Both the position numbers and the translations under genes were made by a program. Below the pieces are notes generated by a model, which saw nothing but the letters and a program-made list of their open reading frames with translations, was not told where the DNA came from and searched no databases. Source: Triticum aestivum (taxonomy: Eukaryota; Streptophyta; Magnoliopsida; Poales; Poaceae). Taken from it: DNA of 64,000 nucleotides. Shown here piece after piece: positions 1 through 10,533 of the stretch. Each line of letters opens with the position of its first letter. Position 1 is the first letter of the stretch. The stretch covers positions 227,537,780 through 227,601,779 of the forward strand of contig NC_057808.1 of the NCBI RefSeq assembly GCF_018294505.1, read 5' to 3'.

Positions 1-545
1 CACCCCGTCTCATCGAATCAATGGTGCGCAAACTCCGAGGAGAGGGAGGGCCGCCTGCTAGAGGTTGGCCCACCCTTGAGGCCGTCTGCTCGGAGTGCGC
101 CACCTTCTAGCTGCTCATGGACAGGTAGGGCCCGCTGCCTGCGCGCCGTATGACCTCCCGCCATGGGAGCATGGCTCCTGCTGACGTAGGCCGCGTCATG
201 GGACGCGTGGCTACAGTGTGCGCCGGGCGAGGGGTGTCCACTTGGTACGCCCGCACTGTGGCCACGTTCCTCCTGGATTCGGGGGTGGCAGGTGGTCCTG
301 TAGCCACGCCCCATCTTGTCGTAGTAAATGGGTGCAAACTTTGAGGGGACATTGGGCCACCTACTGGGGGTCGGCTCCCTGAGGCCGCCTACTGAGAGCA
401 CGCCGCATTCTAGCAGCCGGCCCCTCAGTCCAGCCGGCCCAAGGAGGCGGCCGTTCGTCAAGAAGGTGCGATGGGCTTAGCTAGCCCCGATATCTTGAAA
501 CGTTATGGGGTGCCCATGAGGCTACCTGTGGTCAATCCCTCTGAC
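1..545. repeat. GC-rich unclassified repeat with two diverged tandem units
   Basis: The stretch at about 1-120 aligns by eye with about 308-428, a spacing near 307 bp. Both units open with a CCCC-TCT-TCG block, pass through GTGC..AAACT, and end in a GC-rich block containing a CTAG. Between the copies the sequence is GC-rich and open in several frames, but no protein family is recognisable. The right edge near 545 is where similarity to the neighbouring gag (seen in the related copy at 35977-36010) stops, so this may be a separate insertion or a deletion junction. The element type is unknown. Confidence 0.45.
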
Positions 546-596
546 AAGGTGGTCTCCGGAAGCATCGGTTAGTGCATTATAAAAGATATCAAATAT

Positions 597-1498
597 TTAA
601 TTTTTCTTGAGAGGATGATCAGGCAAAGCATTAAGTAATTGGAGAAGCCTCCCCCAAGCTTGTGGGAGACTCTCTTCTTCAATTTGCACAAAATTAAATA
701 TTTCCTTTAAGGCAACTTGTTTCTTATGAGCAGGGAAATATTTTTGAGAGAAGTAATAAATCATATCCTGGGGACTACGCCCACAACCAGGAGCTAGATA
801 ATTAAACCATAACTTAGCATCACCCTTTATTGAGAATGGAAATAATTTAAGGATATGGTAATAACGATTTTTTTCCTCATGAGCAAATAGGGTGGCTATA
901 TCATTCAATTTAGTAAGATGTGCCACAACAGTTTCAGATTCATAACCATAGAAAGGATCAGATTCAACCAAAGTAATTAACTCAGGATCGACAGAGAATT
1001 CATAATCCTTATCAATAACAAAGATAGGTGAAGTAGAAAAAGCAGGATCATATTTCATTCTAGCATTCAAGGATTTTTCTTTCAGCTTAACTAACAATTT
1101 TTTAAGATCCTCTCTATCATTGCAAGCAAAGAAGTCTCTAGCAGTTTCTTCATCCATAATGTAACCCTCAGGAACAACAGGCAATTCATATCTAGGGGAG
1201 AATCATAATCATCAGTTTCAATAATATCATCAATTTTAGTAATTTCATTCTCTCTAACCCTAGCAAGTTGTTCATCAAGAAATCCACCTAGTGGCATAGT
1301 ATTATCAAGCATAGAAGTAGTATCATCATAAGCATCATGCGTAGAAAAGGTGGCATCATCAATAACATGTGACATATCAGGATCAATAGCATGTGTAGGT
1401 GTTGCAAGTTTACTCAAAACAGAAGGAGAATCAAGTGCAGAGCTAGATGGCAGTTCCTTACCTCCCCTTGTAGTTGAGGGAAAAATCTTAGTGATCAA
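597..1498 (-). pseudogene. Family A gag, frameshifted and truncated
   Basis: Gag would form the particle shell of the retroelement. The first segment (1498 down to about 1195) reads as an acidic, low-complexity N-terminus. A one-base shift near 1195 moves the frame, and the second segment (1184 to 597) gives the gag core with FVQIEEESLPQAWGRLLQLL. That core is nearly the same as residues in the copy at 35023-37008, which supports the frame. The reading frame is lost past 597, where similarity to the family ends at about 545. It has no protease and is surely non-functional. Confidence 0.8.
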
Positions 1499-1538
1499 CA
1501 GATATAAATCCCAAGTGACTCAGAGAATAGAGCTATGC

Positions 1539-1556
1539 TCCCCGGCAACGGCGCCA
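1539..1556 (-). other. Primer binding site, tRNA-Asp type
   Basis: On the minus strand this reads TGGCGCCGTTGCCGGGGA, complementary to the 3' end of plant tRNA-Asp. It lies 12 bases downstream of the LTR end, as expected for priming first-strand synthesis. Confidence 0.85.
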
Positions 1557-1568
1557 GAAAAAAGGTGT

Positions 1569-2969
1569 TGATAACCCACAAGTATAGGGGATCACAACAG
1601 TTTTCGAGGGTAGAGTATTCAACCCAAATTTATATATTCGACACAAGGGGAGCCAAAGAATATTCTTGAGTATTAGCAGCTGAGTTGTCAATTCAACCGC
1701 ACCTGAAAGACTTAATATCTGCAGCAAAGTTTTTAGTAGCAAAGTAGTATGGAAGTAACGGTAACAGTGGCACAAGTAACAGTAGCGATATTGTAGGAAT
1801 CGTAACAGTGGCAACGGAAAAGTAACTTAGCAAAGATCAATATGAAACGAGCTCGTAGGCAATGGATCCATGATAGATAATTATGTCCGATGGCATTCAT
1901 CATGCAACGGTTATAACATAGGGCGACATAGAACTAGCTCCAGTTCATCAATATAATGTAGGCATGTATTCCAAATATAGTCATACGTGCTTATGGAAAA
2001 GAACTTGCATGACATCTTTTGTCCTACCCTCCCGTGGCAGCGGGGTCCTATTGGAAACTAAGGGATATTAAGGCCTCCTTTTCATAGAGTACCGGACCAA
2101 AGCATTAGCACTTAGTGAAAACATGCACTCCTCAAACTACGCTCATCACCGAGAGTGGTCCCGACTATTGTCACTCCGGGGTTGCCGGATCATAACACAT
2201 AGTAGGTGACTATAACTTGCAAGATAGGATCAAGAACACAAATATATTCATGAAAACATAATAGGTTCAGATCTGAAATCATGGCACTCGGGCCCTAGGG
2301 ACAAGCATTAAGCATAGCAAAGTCATAGCAACATCAATCTTTGAACATAGTGGATACTAGGGATCAAACCCTAACAAAACTAATTTGATTACATGGTAAA
2401 TCTCATCCAGCCCATCACGGTCTAGCAAGCCTACGATGGAATTACTCATGAACGGCGGTGAGCATCATGAAATTGGTGATGGAGGATGGTTGATGATGAC
2501 GATGGCGACGGATTCCCCTCTCCGGAGCCCCGAACGGACTCCAGATCTGCCTTCCCGAGTAAGAACAGGGCTTGGCGGCGGCTCCGTATAATAAAACGCG
2601 ATGAATCCTTCTCTCTGATTTTCTCCCCGAAAGTGAATATATGGAGTTGCACTTGAGACCGGTGGAGGTCCAGGGGGCCCACAAGGTCGGAGGGCGCGCC
2701 CCAGGAGGGTGAGCGTGCCCCCACCCTTGTGGCTAGGGTGTGGGCCCCTACTGTTGATTCTTTCGCCAATATTTTTTATTTAATTCCAAAACTTGGCTCC
2801 ATGAAGTTTCAGGTCATTCCATGAACTTTTTATTCTACACAAAAATAACACCATGGCAATTCTGCTGAAAACAGCGCCAGTCCGGGTTAGTTCCATTCAA
2901 ATCATGCAAGTTAGAGTCCAAAACAAGGGCAAAAGAGTTTGGAAAAGTAGATACGACGGAGACGTATCA
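1569..2969 (-). repeat. Family A 5' LTR
   Basis: Minus-strand LTR of 1401 bp that begins TGATACGTCTCCGTCG and ends GTGGGTTATCA. It matches the paired LTRs at 33553-34944 and 41626-43025 in both ends and overall order. The short open frames inside it are not conserved proteins. Confidence 0.88.
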
Positions 2970-3320
2970 TGTACCTTGCCATGAGTTTGACAACGGGGTA
3001 CAATAGTGATCTAGGAGTAGATCACTGGACAGCGGTCAAAATTATCCTTAGTTACCTAAAAGGACTAAGGAATATTTCTCGGTTACGGAAGTGATAAAGA
3101 ATTCGTCGTAAAGGGTTACGTCGATGCAAGCTTTGACACCGATCCGGATGACTCTAAGTCTCAATCTGGATACATATTGAAAGTCGGAGGAATTAGCTAG
3201 TGTAGCTCCATGCGGAGCATTGTAGACATAGAAATTTGCAAAATGTATATGGATCTGAATGTAGCAGACCCGTTGACTAAACTTCTCTCACAAGCAAAAC
3301 ACGATCACACCTTAGTACTC
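2970..3320 (+). pseudogene. Copia reverse transcriptase/RNase H end, decayed
   Basis: One frame gives HWTAVKIILSYLKGLR, a conserved Copia segment just before RNase H. A shifted frame then gives a VDASFDTDPDDS-like RNase H start, and another gives ADPLTKLLSQAKHDHTL, which is the end of the Copia polyprotein. Stops, frameshifts and a deletion of most of RNase H (near 3200-3240) separate these pieces. The catalytic core is absent. Confidence 0.75.
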
Positions 3321-3325
3321 TCTGG

Positions 3326-3449
3326 GTGTTAATCACATGGTGATGTGAACTAGATTATCGACTCTAATAAACTCTTTGGGTATTGGTCACATGGTGATGT
3401 GAACTATGGGTGTTAATCACATGGCGATGTGAACTAGATTATTGACTCT
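3326..3449 (+). repeat. Short tandem repeat ahead of the Copia polypurine tract
   Basis: The phrase GGGTGTTAATCACATGG with a following GATGTGAACTA appears three times (about 3326, 3378 and 3408); the outer copies also share GATTAT-GACTCTA. Repeats at this place are familiar in Angela/BARE1-type elements. Confidence 0.8.
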
Positions 3450-3465
3450 AGTGCAAGTGGGAGAC

Positions 3466-3788
3466 TGAAGGAAATATGCCCTAGAGGCAATAATAAATTT
3501 GTTGTTTTATATTTCCTTATTCATGATAAAGGTTTATTATTCATGCTAGAATTGTATTTATCGGAAACCTAAATACATGTGTGAATACATAAACAAACAC
3601 TGTGTCCCTAGTGAGCCTCTACTTGACTAGCTCGTTGATCAAAGATGGTTAAGGTTTCCGAACCATGGATATGAGTTGTCATTTGATAACGGGGTCACAT
3701 AATTTGGAGAATGATGTGATGGACAAGACCCATTCGTTAGCTTAGCATAATGATCGTTCAGTTTTATTGATATTGCTTTCTTCATATC
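3466..3788 (+). repeat. Angela-type 3' LTR, first part
   Basis: Begins TGAAGGAAATATGCCC right after the polypurine tract. It stops at the gypsy insertion, where the 5-bp duplication ATATC lies at 3784-3788. Confidence 0.88.
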
Positions 3789-4324
3789 TATAACACCCCG
3801 GATGTAACTTTCCATATTTGTAACTCCAACTCTTGACATTTTCGGCTATGTGTTATGATATTCCCTTCGTGGTCGGGTTTTGTCTCTCGTTTTGCATTTT
3901 GTTCATGTCATGCATCTCATACCATGTCATCATGTGCATTGCATTTGCATACGTGTTCGTCTCTTGCATCCGAGCATTTTCCCCGTTGTCCGTTTTGCAA
4001 TCCGGCACTCCCACCTCCTCCGGTGCACCCCTTTTGTTTTCCATTCATGAGCGGGTGTTGAACGTTCTCGGAATGGACCGAGTCTTGTCAAGTGGCCTTG
4101 GTATACCACCCGTAGACCACCGGTCAAGTTTCGTTCCATTTGGAGGTCGTTTGGTACTCCAACGGTTAACCGGGTAACCGCAAAGTCCGTTTGGGTGTTG
4201 CAGAAAAACCCCCCTCAAAACCTGCCCAAAACCCACCAAACTCTCTTCCATGCTCAAGTTCGTTCGATCACGATCGTGTGGGCGAAAACCGCACCTCATT
4301 TGGACTCTCCTAGCTCCCTCTACC

Positions 4325-4331
4325 TATATAT
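4325..4331 (+). promoter_or_regulatory. Putative LTR TATA box
   Basis: TATATAT within CCTATATATTTGCACC, about 540 bp into the LTR and just ahead of the GC-rich leader. The same motif is in the other LTR at about 14351. It is the best candidate for the core promoter of both the genomic RNA and the LTR-internal unit. Confidence 0.55.
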
Positions 4332-4413
4332 TTGCACCCTCCCGAAATCATTCGCAAATCAAAACCCTAAAAAAATCCCCGCCGCCACCGGACATGTCCG
4401 GTCGCCGCCGGAC

Positions 4414-4727
4414 NNNNNNNNNNNNNNNNNNNNNNNNNNNNNNNNNNNNNNNNNNNNNNNNNNNNNNNNNNNNNNNNNNNNNNNNNNNNNNNNNNNNNNN
4501 NNNNNNNNNNNNNNNNNNNNNNNNNNNNNNNNNNNNNNNNNNNNNNNNNNNNNNNNNNNNNNNNNNNNNNNNNNNNNNNNNNNNNNNNNNNNNNNNNNNN
4601 NNNNNNNNNNNNNNNNNNNNNNNNNNNNNNNNNNNNNNNNNNNNNNNNNNNNNNNNNNNNNNNNNNNNNNNNNNNNNNNNNNNNNNNNNNNNNNNNNNNN
4701 NNNNNNNNNNNNNNNNNNNNNNNNNNN
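4414..4727. other. Assembly gap (314 N)
   Basis: Run of N inside the GC-rich part of the 5' LTR. The sequence is unknown, and N lengths may be arbitrary. Confidence 1.
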
Positions 4728-7700
4728 GCTGCCGCCTCGCCGCCGTGCTCCGCCAGCCCCGCCGTCTGCCCGCGCCGCCGCCTCGGTGCCCCGTCGCCGC
4801 CTCCCCGACCCCGGCGCCCGAGCCCGGGCCTCCTCTCCGTCCCCTCCGGCCGGCCTCCTCCACCTCCTCCCGTCGCAACTCCGGCCGCCGGCAGCAACTC
4901 CGGCGAGAGCCACGACGAACCCTAGCTCCGGCCGCCCGATCTGGATCCAGTCAACGCCGCTAGGTTGACTTTTCTCCTCTCCCCGAAATCTGTCCTGAAA
5001 ATTTTAACATTATATACCCCTGTTCATTGCATCATAACTCTCTGCATATAGCTCCGTTTCACGCATGTAATATATCGTTCTGTTCGTCTCATGATGCTCT
5101 TCATTTTGTTCCATTGCACCATGTTCATTTGAGTACATCTTGATGCCCAAATCTCTGATGCAAGAGTGCTAGTTGCTGTTTTCTGCTGTTACTTAGCAGA
5201 ACTTGGAGATTTGTTATTTTTGTTGCATTTAATCTGTGCATCTTATGGGCATGAGCTCTACATTTGTTTTGTTGTATGCCATGCCATCTTTCCAGGGGTG
5301 TATGCCATATATTTTTGTGACCTCTGTGGTGACTAGCACAAGCATGCAAACTAGGCTCCGTAATGTTTCTGATTTCAGAGACTTCGTAGTTTCTCCAAGT
5401 CTGTGACTGTTGTTATTTTGTTGCTATGTATCCATATGGCTACAGAGAGATCCATGATTATTTTGGTGATGTTCAGTAAGGATGTTTTGTAGATATTGTT
5501 GTAATTGATCCATTCCTGCTGTTGTTTGCAATTATGGAGTGCCATAGCATGACTCAATCTTGCTCGACTTTTGCTATAAAATATTTCTGGCAGATTCTTA
5601 ACATGATACACTTTTGCCAAGCTTGTTGTAGTTGTTTCATACATGCTATGTATTTGCTCTTGCCATGGATAGATTCCTAAACATGCCATCTTGCTGTAGG
5701 TATGATTGTTTTGTCAGGCATTGCTCTGTGGTGAGTGCATCAAGCTCACCAAGATGCCTTCATATTATTGTTTCTGCCATGCTCTGTTTTCTGCCAAGTC
5801 TGAAACCTGTTAACGATACTTGCTATGTTTACATGGTTGCCATCATATCTTCTGTTCCTTTTTTGGCTTATGGTCTGTAAGGGACTTTTGTCATATGCAT
5901 TTAGTAGAATACTGCCATGGCTGGTTTTGTCATGTTAAGTTCCTACAGCATGTTGATTTCATGCTCTGAACATTGCTACCTGATGCTGTTTCAGTCATGT
6001 CCAGTAATTTCACGAAGTCTGTGAACCTGTTATCTTTTGCACTTTTGCCATGCTTGTTTGAGCTTGTTATGTTGTGAGCTAGCCATAGCTCAGTGTTCAT
6101 CTTTTGTCAGTATCTCCTGTAGATTACTGTCATATGCTTTGTTGCTATGTTGGAGTGCTGTAGCATTGTTACTTGTTGGATTCTATGTGCTATCATGCTG
6201 TTAATCCCATATTCGTGTCATTCTTGTTTTGCTTGCCATTTGCAAACCGTGCATCCGTTTCCGGTGATCTTTATATCGATTTCAACCGAAATCATCTCAC
6301 ATTTCCAGTGGCATGCTTGGTTTGCAAAGTTACTGCCTTGTTCATCATTTCCCTTTTGGAGCACGCATATGCATCGCATATCATATCTTGCATATCTTTC
6401 ATGTATTGCATCATGTTGCTTGTGCATTTCCCGTGATTGATTGTGGTTCCGTTGCTTGTGTTCTTGTTTTGGGTAGAGCCGGGAGACGAGTTCACGAATG
6501 AGGAACCTGTTGAGTACGCTTACGAGGATCAAGCTTTCGACAACTCTGAGAACCTTGCAGGCAAGATGACCACCACTCGAAATCACTTCTATCTTTGCTT
6601 TGCTAGTTGTTCATTCTTTTGCCATGCTGCGCTACCTATCACCTGCCATATCATGCCTTCCATATTGCCATGTCATTCTCTAACCATCCTTTCCTAGCAA
6701 ACCGTTGTTTGGCTAAGTTACCGCTTTTGCTCAGCCCTTCTTATAGTGTTGCTAGTTGCAGGTGAAGTTGAAGTTTGTTCCATGTCGGAACATGGATATT
6801 TTGGAATATCATAATATCTCTTATTTAATTAATGCATCTATATATTTGGTAAAGGGTGGAAGGCTCGGCCTTATGCCTGGTGTTTTGTTCCACTCTTGCC
6901 GCCCTAGTTTCTGTCTTACCGGTATTATGTTCCTTGAGTTTGCGTTCCTTACGCGGTTGGGTGATTTATGGGACCCCCTTGACAGTTTGCCTTGAATAAA
7001 ACTCCTCCAGCAAGGCCCAACTTCGGTCTTACCATTTGCCACCTAAGCCTTTTCCCCCGGGTTTTCGCGAGCCCGAGGGTCATCTTTATTTTAACCCCCG
7101 GGCTAGTGTTCCTCTGAGTGCTGGTCCAAACTAGAGCACCGTGCGGGACCGTCCCTTGGCAACTTGGGTTATGTTGGTACCTGTACGCTTTGCTTATCCG
7201 TTGTGCCCTGTGAACGAGATATGTGCAGCTCCTATCGGGATTTGTTGGCACATTCGGGCGGCTTTGCTGGTCTGGTTTTACCATTGTCGAAATGTCTTGT
7301 AAACCGGGATTCCGAGACTGATCGGGTCTTTCCGGGAGAAGGTTTATCCTTCGTTGACCATGAGAGCTTATGATGGGCTAAGTTGGGACACCCCTGCAGG
7401 GTATTATCTTTCGAAAGCCATGCCCGCGGTTATGAGGCAGATGGGAATTTGTTAATGTCCGGTTGTAGAGAACTTGTCACTTGACTTAATTAAAATACAT
7501 CAACCATGTGTGTAGCCGTGATGGTCTCTTCTCGGCGGAGTCCGAGAAGTGAACACGGTTTGGGTTATGAATTACGTAAGTAGGAGTTCAGGATCACTTC
7601 TTGGTCATTTCTAGATGACGACCGTTCCTTTGCTTCTCTTCTCCCTCTCTTTTGCGTATGTTAGCCACCATATATGCTTAGTGCCTGCTGCAGCTCCTCC

Positions 7701-7899
7701 TCATTACACCATCCTTTCCTATAAGCTTAAATAGTCTTGATCTCGCGGGTGTGAGATTGCTGAGTCCCCGTGATTCACAGATTCTACCAAAACAGTTGCA
7801 GGTGCCGACGATGCCATTGCAGATGACGCAATCGACCTCAAGTGGGAGTTCGATGAGGAACGTGGTCGTTACTATGTTTCTTTTCCTGATGATCAGTAG
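4728..7899 (+). CDS. LTR-internal spliced coding-like unit, partial (copy 1)
   Basis: Seen: an open GC-rich segment from the gap to 4963 (Pro/Arg/Ala-rich), a donor AG|GTTGAC at 4964, an acceptor GGGTAG at 6476, an 84-bp exon 6477-6560, then AG|GCAAG (a GC-AG donor) and an acceptor TTGCAG at 7801 leading to 7802-7899 with a TAG stop. The frame stays open across both joins. It gives an acidic tail containing [20 protein letters not shown] and ending FPDDQ. A second acceptor at 6761 would join in the same phase and end at 6814. The start codon must lie in or before the gap. The family is unknown to me, and the role (regulatory peptide, captured gene or chance) is open. There is no transcript evidence. 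Confidence 0.45.
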
Positions 7900-8180
7900 T
7901 GGAGCCCAGTTGGGTCGATCGGGGATCTAGCATTTGGGGTTATCTTATTTTCATTTGGACTTGACCATAGTCGGTCTATGTGTGGATTTTGGATGATGTA
8001 TGAATTATTTATGTATTGTGTGGAGTGGCGATTGTAAGCCAACTCTCGTTATCCCATTCTTGTTCATTACATGGGATTGTGTGAAGATGACCCTTCTTGC
8101 GACAAAACCACAATGTGGTTATGCCTCTAAGTCGTGCCTCGACACGTGGGAGATATAGCCGCATCGTGGGTGTTACAAGT

Positions 8181-8194
8181 TGGTAATCAGAGCC
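8181..8194 (+). other. Primer binding site, initiator tRNA-Met type
   Basis: TGGTAATCAGAGCC lies three bases after the LTR end. It matches the usual TGGTATCAGAGC except for one inserted A. Confidence 0.75.
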
Positions 8195-9328
8195 ATCCCC
8201 GACTTAGGAGCCCCCTGCTTGATCGAATCGCTGGCGTTGTTGAGTCTAGAACAAAAATGTTTTGAGTCTTAGGATTACATATATCGGAGAGTAGGATTCT
8301 TTTTACTCCTCAGTCCCTTCGTCGCTCTGGTGAGGCCTCCTAACGAAGAAGTTTTGACTCTTCTCTCCTCAAATTTCACAAAAAAAAAATTAGGATCACG
8401 CGGGTATCTTAGAATCGTTCCGATGGTTTTGTGACGAGAACATTGTTCTTGGTGCCTCCTGACATTTAGGGGTTGTGGCAGTGTCCCGGGGAGTTGAGCT
8501 CCAAGGTGTTGTCGTCACAATTTTATCGTTGCAGTTCTGGAATACCTGAGTTTCGCCGACATCGAAATCTCTTTTATGCAGTTGTTGGTGAGATCACCTC
8601 GACGCCACCCAGTACTGGGCGGGAGTTCGGGAGTATTGCCATAACTCGTATAACGGATGCTTTTCGAAGGTTGAGGTACACGACTTCCGAAGGTGTCTTG
8701 GTTATGTGTTGACGGATGGATACAGCTGGAACTAGGGATTGCTAGTTTGGGTGATATATTTTGTGTCCCCTGTATCCCCAACACCAGATTGCATAACCAG
8801 AAAGTTTCGGGAGTTTATAAGTGGGAATTCAAGTAGCTCCTAGATATCCTTCCGACAGACGCATGATATGAGATTGGGGTTCGACGTCTAGTGGTCCGCC
8901 TTTCCACGGTTGGTTTTACAGTGGTCTCGTAGTGTCTTAAAGAGTCCTTGGCTATGCCGACTCGGGGACGCTTCGTATGTCATGTGCACAGCCTTGTACA
9001 TGATGGTGTTGTACGATCGAGCCCGTGTGGGCCCCACCACGAAAACTTCGGACGAAATCTCTATCATATGTTTGCTCCGGCTTATTCTGCAAGCCAATAC
9101 TTTGTTTTATTTTGTATTGTGGTACGAGTTGCTTTGAAGTTAAATGTTGATTCCATATATTGTTCAAGTGGCTTCTCAACTTATGGAAGTGTGATGATTT
9201 ACTATGGAATTCATTCGTTCATCCTCGTTCGAATGTTTATTGTGAAGACTATATGTTGCAATTTCTATCCGTTGATTCTACTTTTCTATTTGTCTATCAA
9301 GATGCTAACGGATGTCACCCTCTTCAGG
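8195..9328 (+). other. Untranslated leader of chromovirus 1
   Basis: Between the primer site and gag. The open frames are short and none resembles a known family. Long leaders are common in this clade. No other feature seen. Confidence 0.6.
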
Positions 9329-10533
9329 ATGGCTCCGCCAACGCGTCAGAATCCGGATCGCAATGAAGGGAGTTAGGCGAACCCTCCGCCACCACCTCCG
9401 CCTCCGGAGGCATGGCAAGCTATCATGGCAGCCACCAACGCCAATGCTCAGATGATTCTGCAACTCTTGCAAGAACGCACCCAAGGGCAAGGCAATCAAG
9501 GAAATCAAGGCCAAGGCAACAATCAGCCTCACTTCGCTACCCTCAACCAGTTTCTCGCAAATCAACCCAAGTCTTTCAGCTACTGTGCCGAGGCCACGGA
9601 TGCCGATGATTGGCTCGTGGACATCAACAAGCATTTTGAATGTAGCAATGTCAGGCCTGAGGATTTTGTCAAGTTCGCTTCTTTTCAGCTCAAGGACCAA
9701 GCTGCTGATTGGTATCAACAATACAAAGATTCCAGAGGAGGTCGTGTGATCACTTGGACTGACTTTTGTCGGGACTTCAAAGCGCACCACATTCCACAAA
9801 GTGTTGTTGAGAGCAAGCGTGAGGAGTTCCGCAATCTCAAGCAAGGCAACATGTTTGTGTATCAATTCAACATCCAGTTTCAGAAACTTGCTCGCTTCGC
9901 TAAACAAGACGTTCCTGATGAAAAGAGCATGATCTATCACTTCAGAGGTGGCCTTAGAGAGGATCTGCAGTTAACTCTCGTTCTTGTTGAGCCTACTTAG
10001 TTTGATCAATTCTACAATATGGCACTGAAGCAAGAGGCTGGTCAGCTCAAGTGTGAGGCTTCTAAGAAGAGAGTCAGGGACGCAGTTCAGTCTTCTTCTT
10101 CCTCACTTGTGGCTGCTAAGCAACAGAAGTTCTGGTTGCCTCCTCCTCCTCCGTTTCGTCAGCCTTACTAGCAGAAGAACAAAGGTGGCCATGGATCTTC
10201 CCACTCTTCCAACTCTGGCTATCAGAACAAGTCTCAGAATCAAGCTCCAAAGTCCAATGCTCCTTATCATCGTCCATTCTCAGAGGTGACTTGCAACAAG
10301 TGTTAGCAGAAAGATCACTATGCTAACAAGTGCTTCAACCAAAGGCGTCTTCTGCCTCCTCCTCCTGTCAGATCTTCCAGCAATGCAGTGGTCAACCATA
10401 ATCCAAAGTCTGCTAAGGTGAACATGATGAATGCAGCTCAAGCAGAGGAATCTACTGATGTGATAATGGGTAATCTCTCAGTTAATGATATTCCTGCAAA
10501 AGTCTTATTTGATACTGGTCATCGCTTTGTTTC
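9329..10533 (+). pseudogene. Chromovirus 1 gag and start of protease, with stops
   Basis: The frame starts at ATG 9329 (MAPPTRQNPDRNEGS). It is interrupted by TAG at 9374, TAG at 9998 and further stops in the Pro-rich and zinc-knuckle parts. The capsid core shows DWYQQYKD and a YQFNIQFQKLARFA segment. The knuckle reads CNKC-stop-QKDHYANKC, where a CxxC..H..C box is expected. The frame runs into LFDTG, the aspartic protease motif, and then shifts near 10530. Gag would package the RNA; this copy cannot make an intact product. Confidence 0.82.

Larger units (their letters stand above)
546..2969 (-). mobile_element. Family A gypsy LTR retrotransposon, 5' part only
   Basis: Read on the minus strand, this holds a 5' LTR, a tRNA-Asp primer site and the first part of gag, in the order expected for a Ty3/gypsy element. 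It is the same family as the complete element at 33553-43025: the LTR ends, primer site and gag all match. It is cut off at about 545. At 2970 it meets the Copia RNase H region directly, so it was inserted into the Angela-type element. The far end lies outside the window or was lost, so the target duplication (candidate TGTAC at 2970-2974) cannot be confirmed. It resembles the Sabrina/WHAM group of Triticeae; that name is not checked. Confidence 0.8.
3789..8177 (+). repeat. Chromovirus 1, 5' LTR
   Basis: Unusually long LTR (4389 bp including 314 N). Order: AT-rich start, TATA box, GC-rich CCG-rich stretch with the gap, a T-rich stretch of about 1.5 kb, a short acidic coding-like exon, and a second one near 7802-7899. 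It contains one copy of a segment that is present twice in the 3' LTR. Confidence 0.88.

Noticed and set aside
18..461. 147-aa minus-strand open frame in the GC-rich left edge
   Set aside because: Several frames are open there because stop codons are rare in GC-rich DNA. It spans the tandem repeat and matches no family.
9160..9376. Short frame just ahead of chromovirus 1 gag as an extra ORF like that of chromovirus 2
   Set aside because: Only 68 codons, overlaps the gag start and has no coiled coil or acidic tail.
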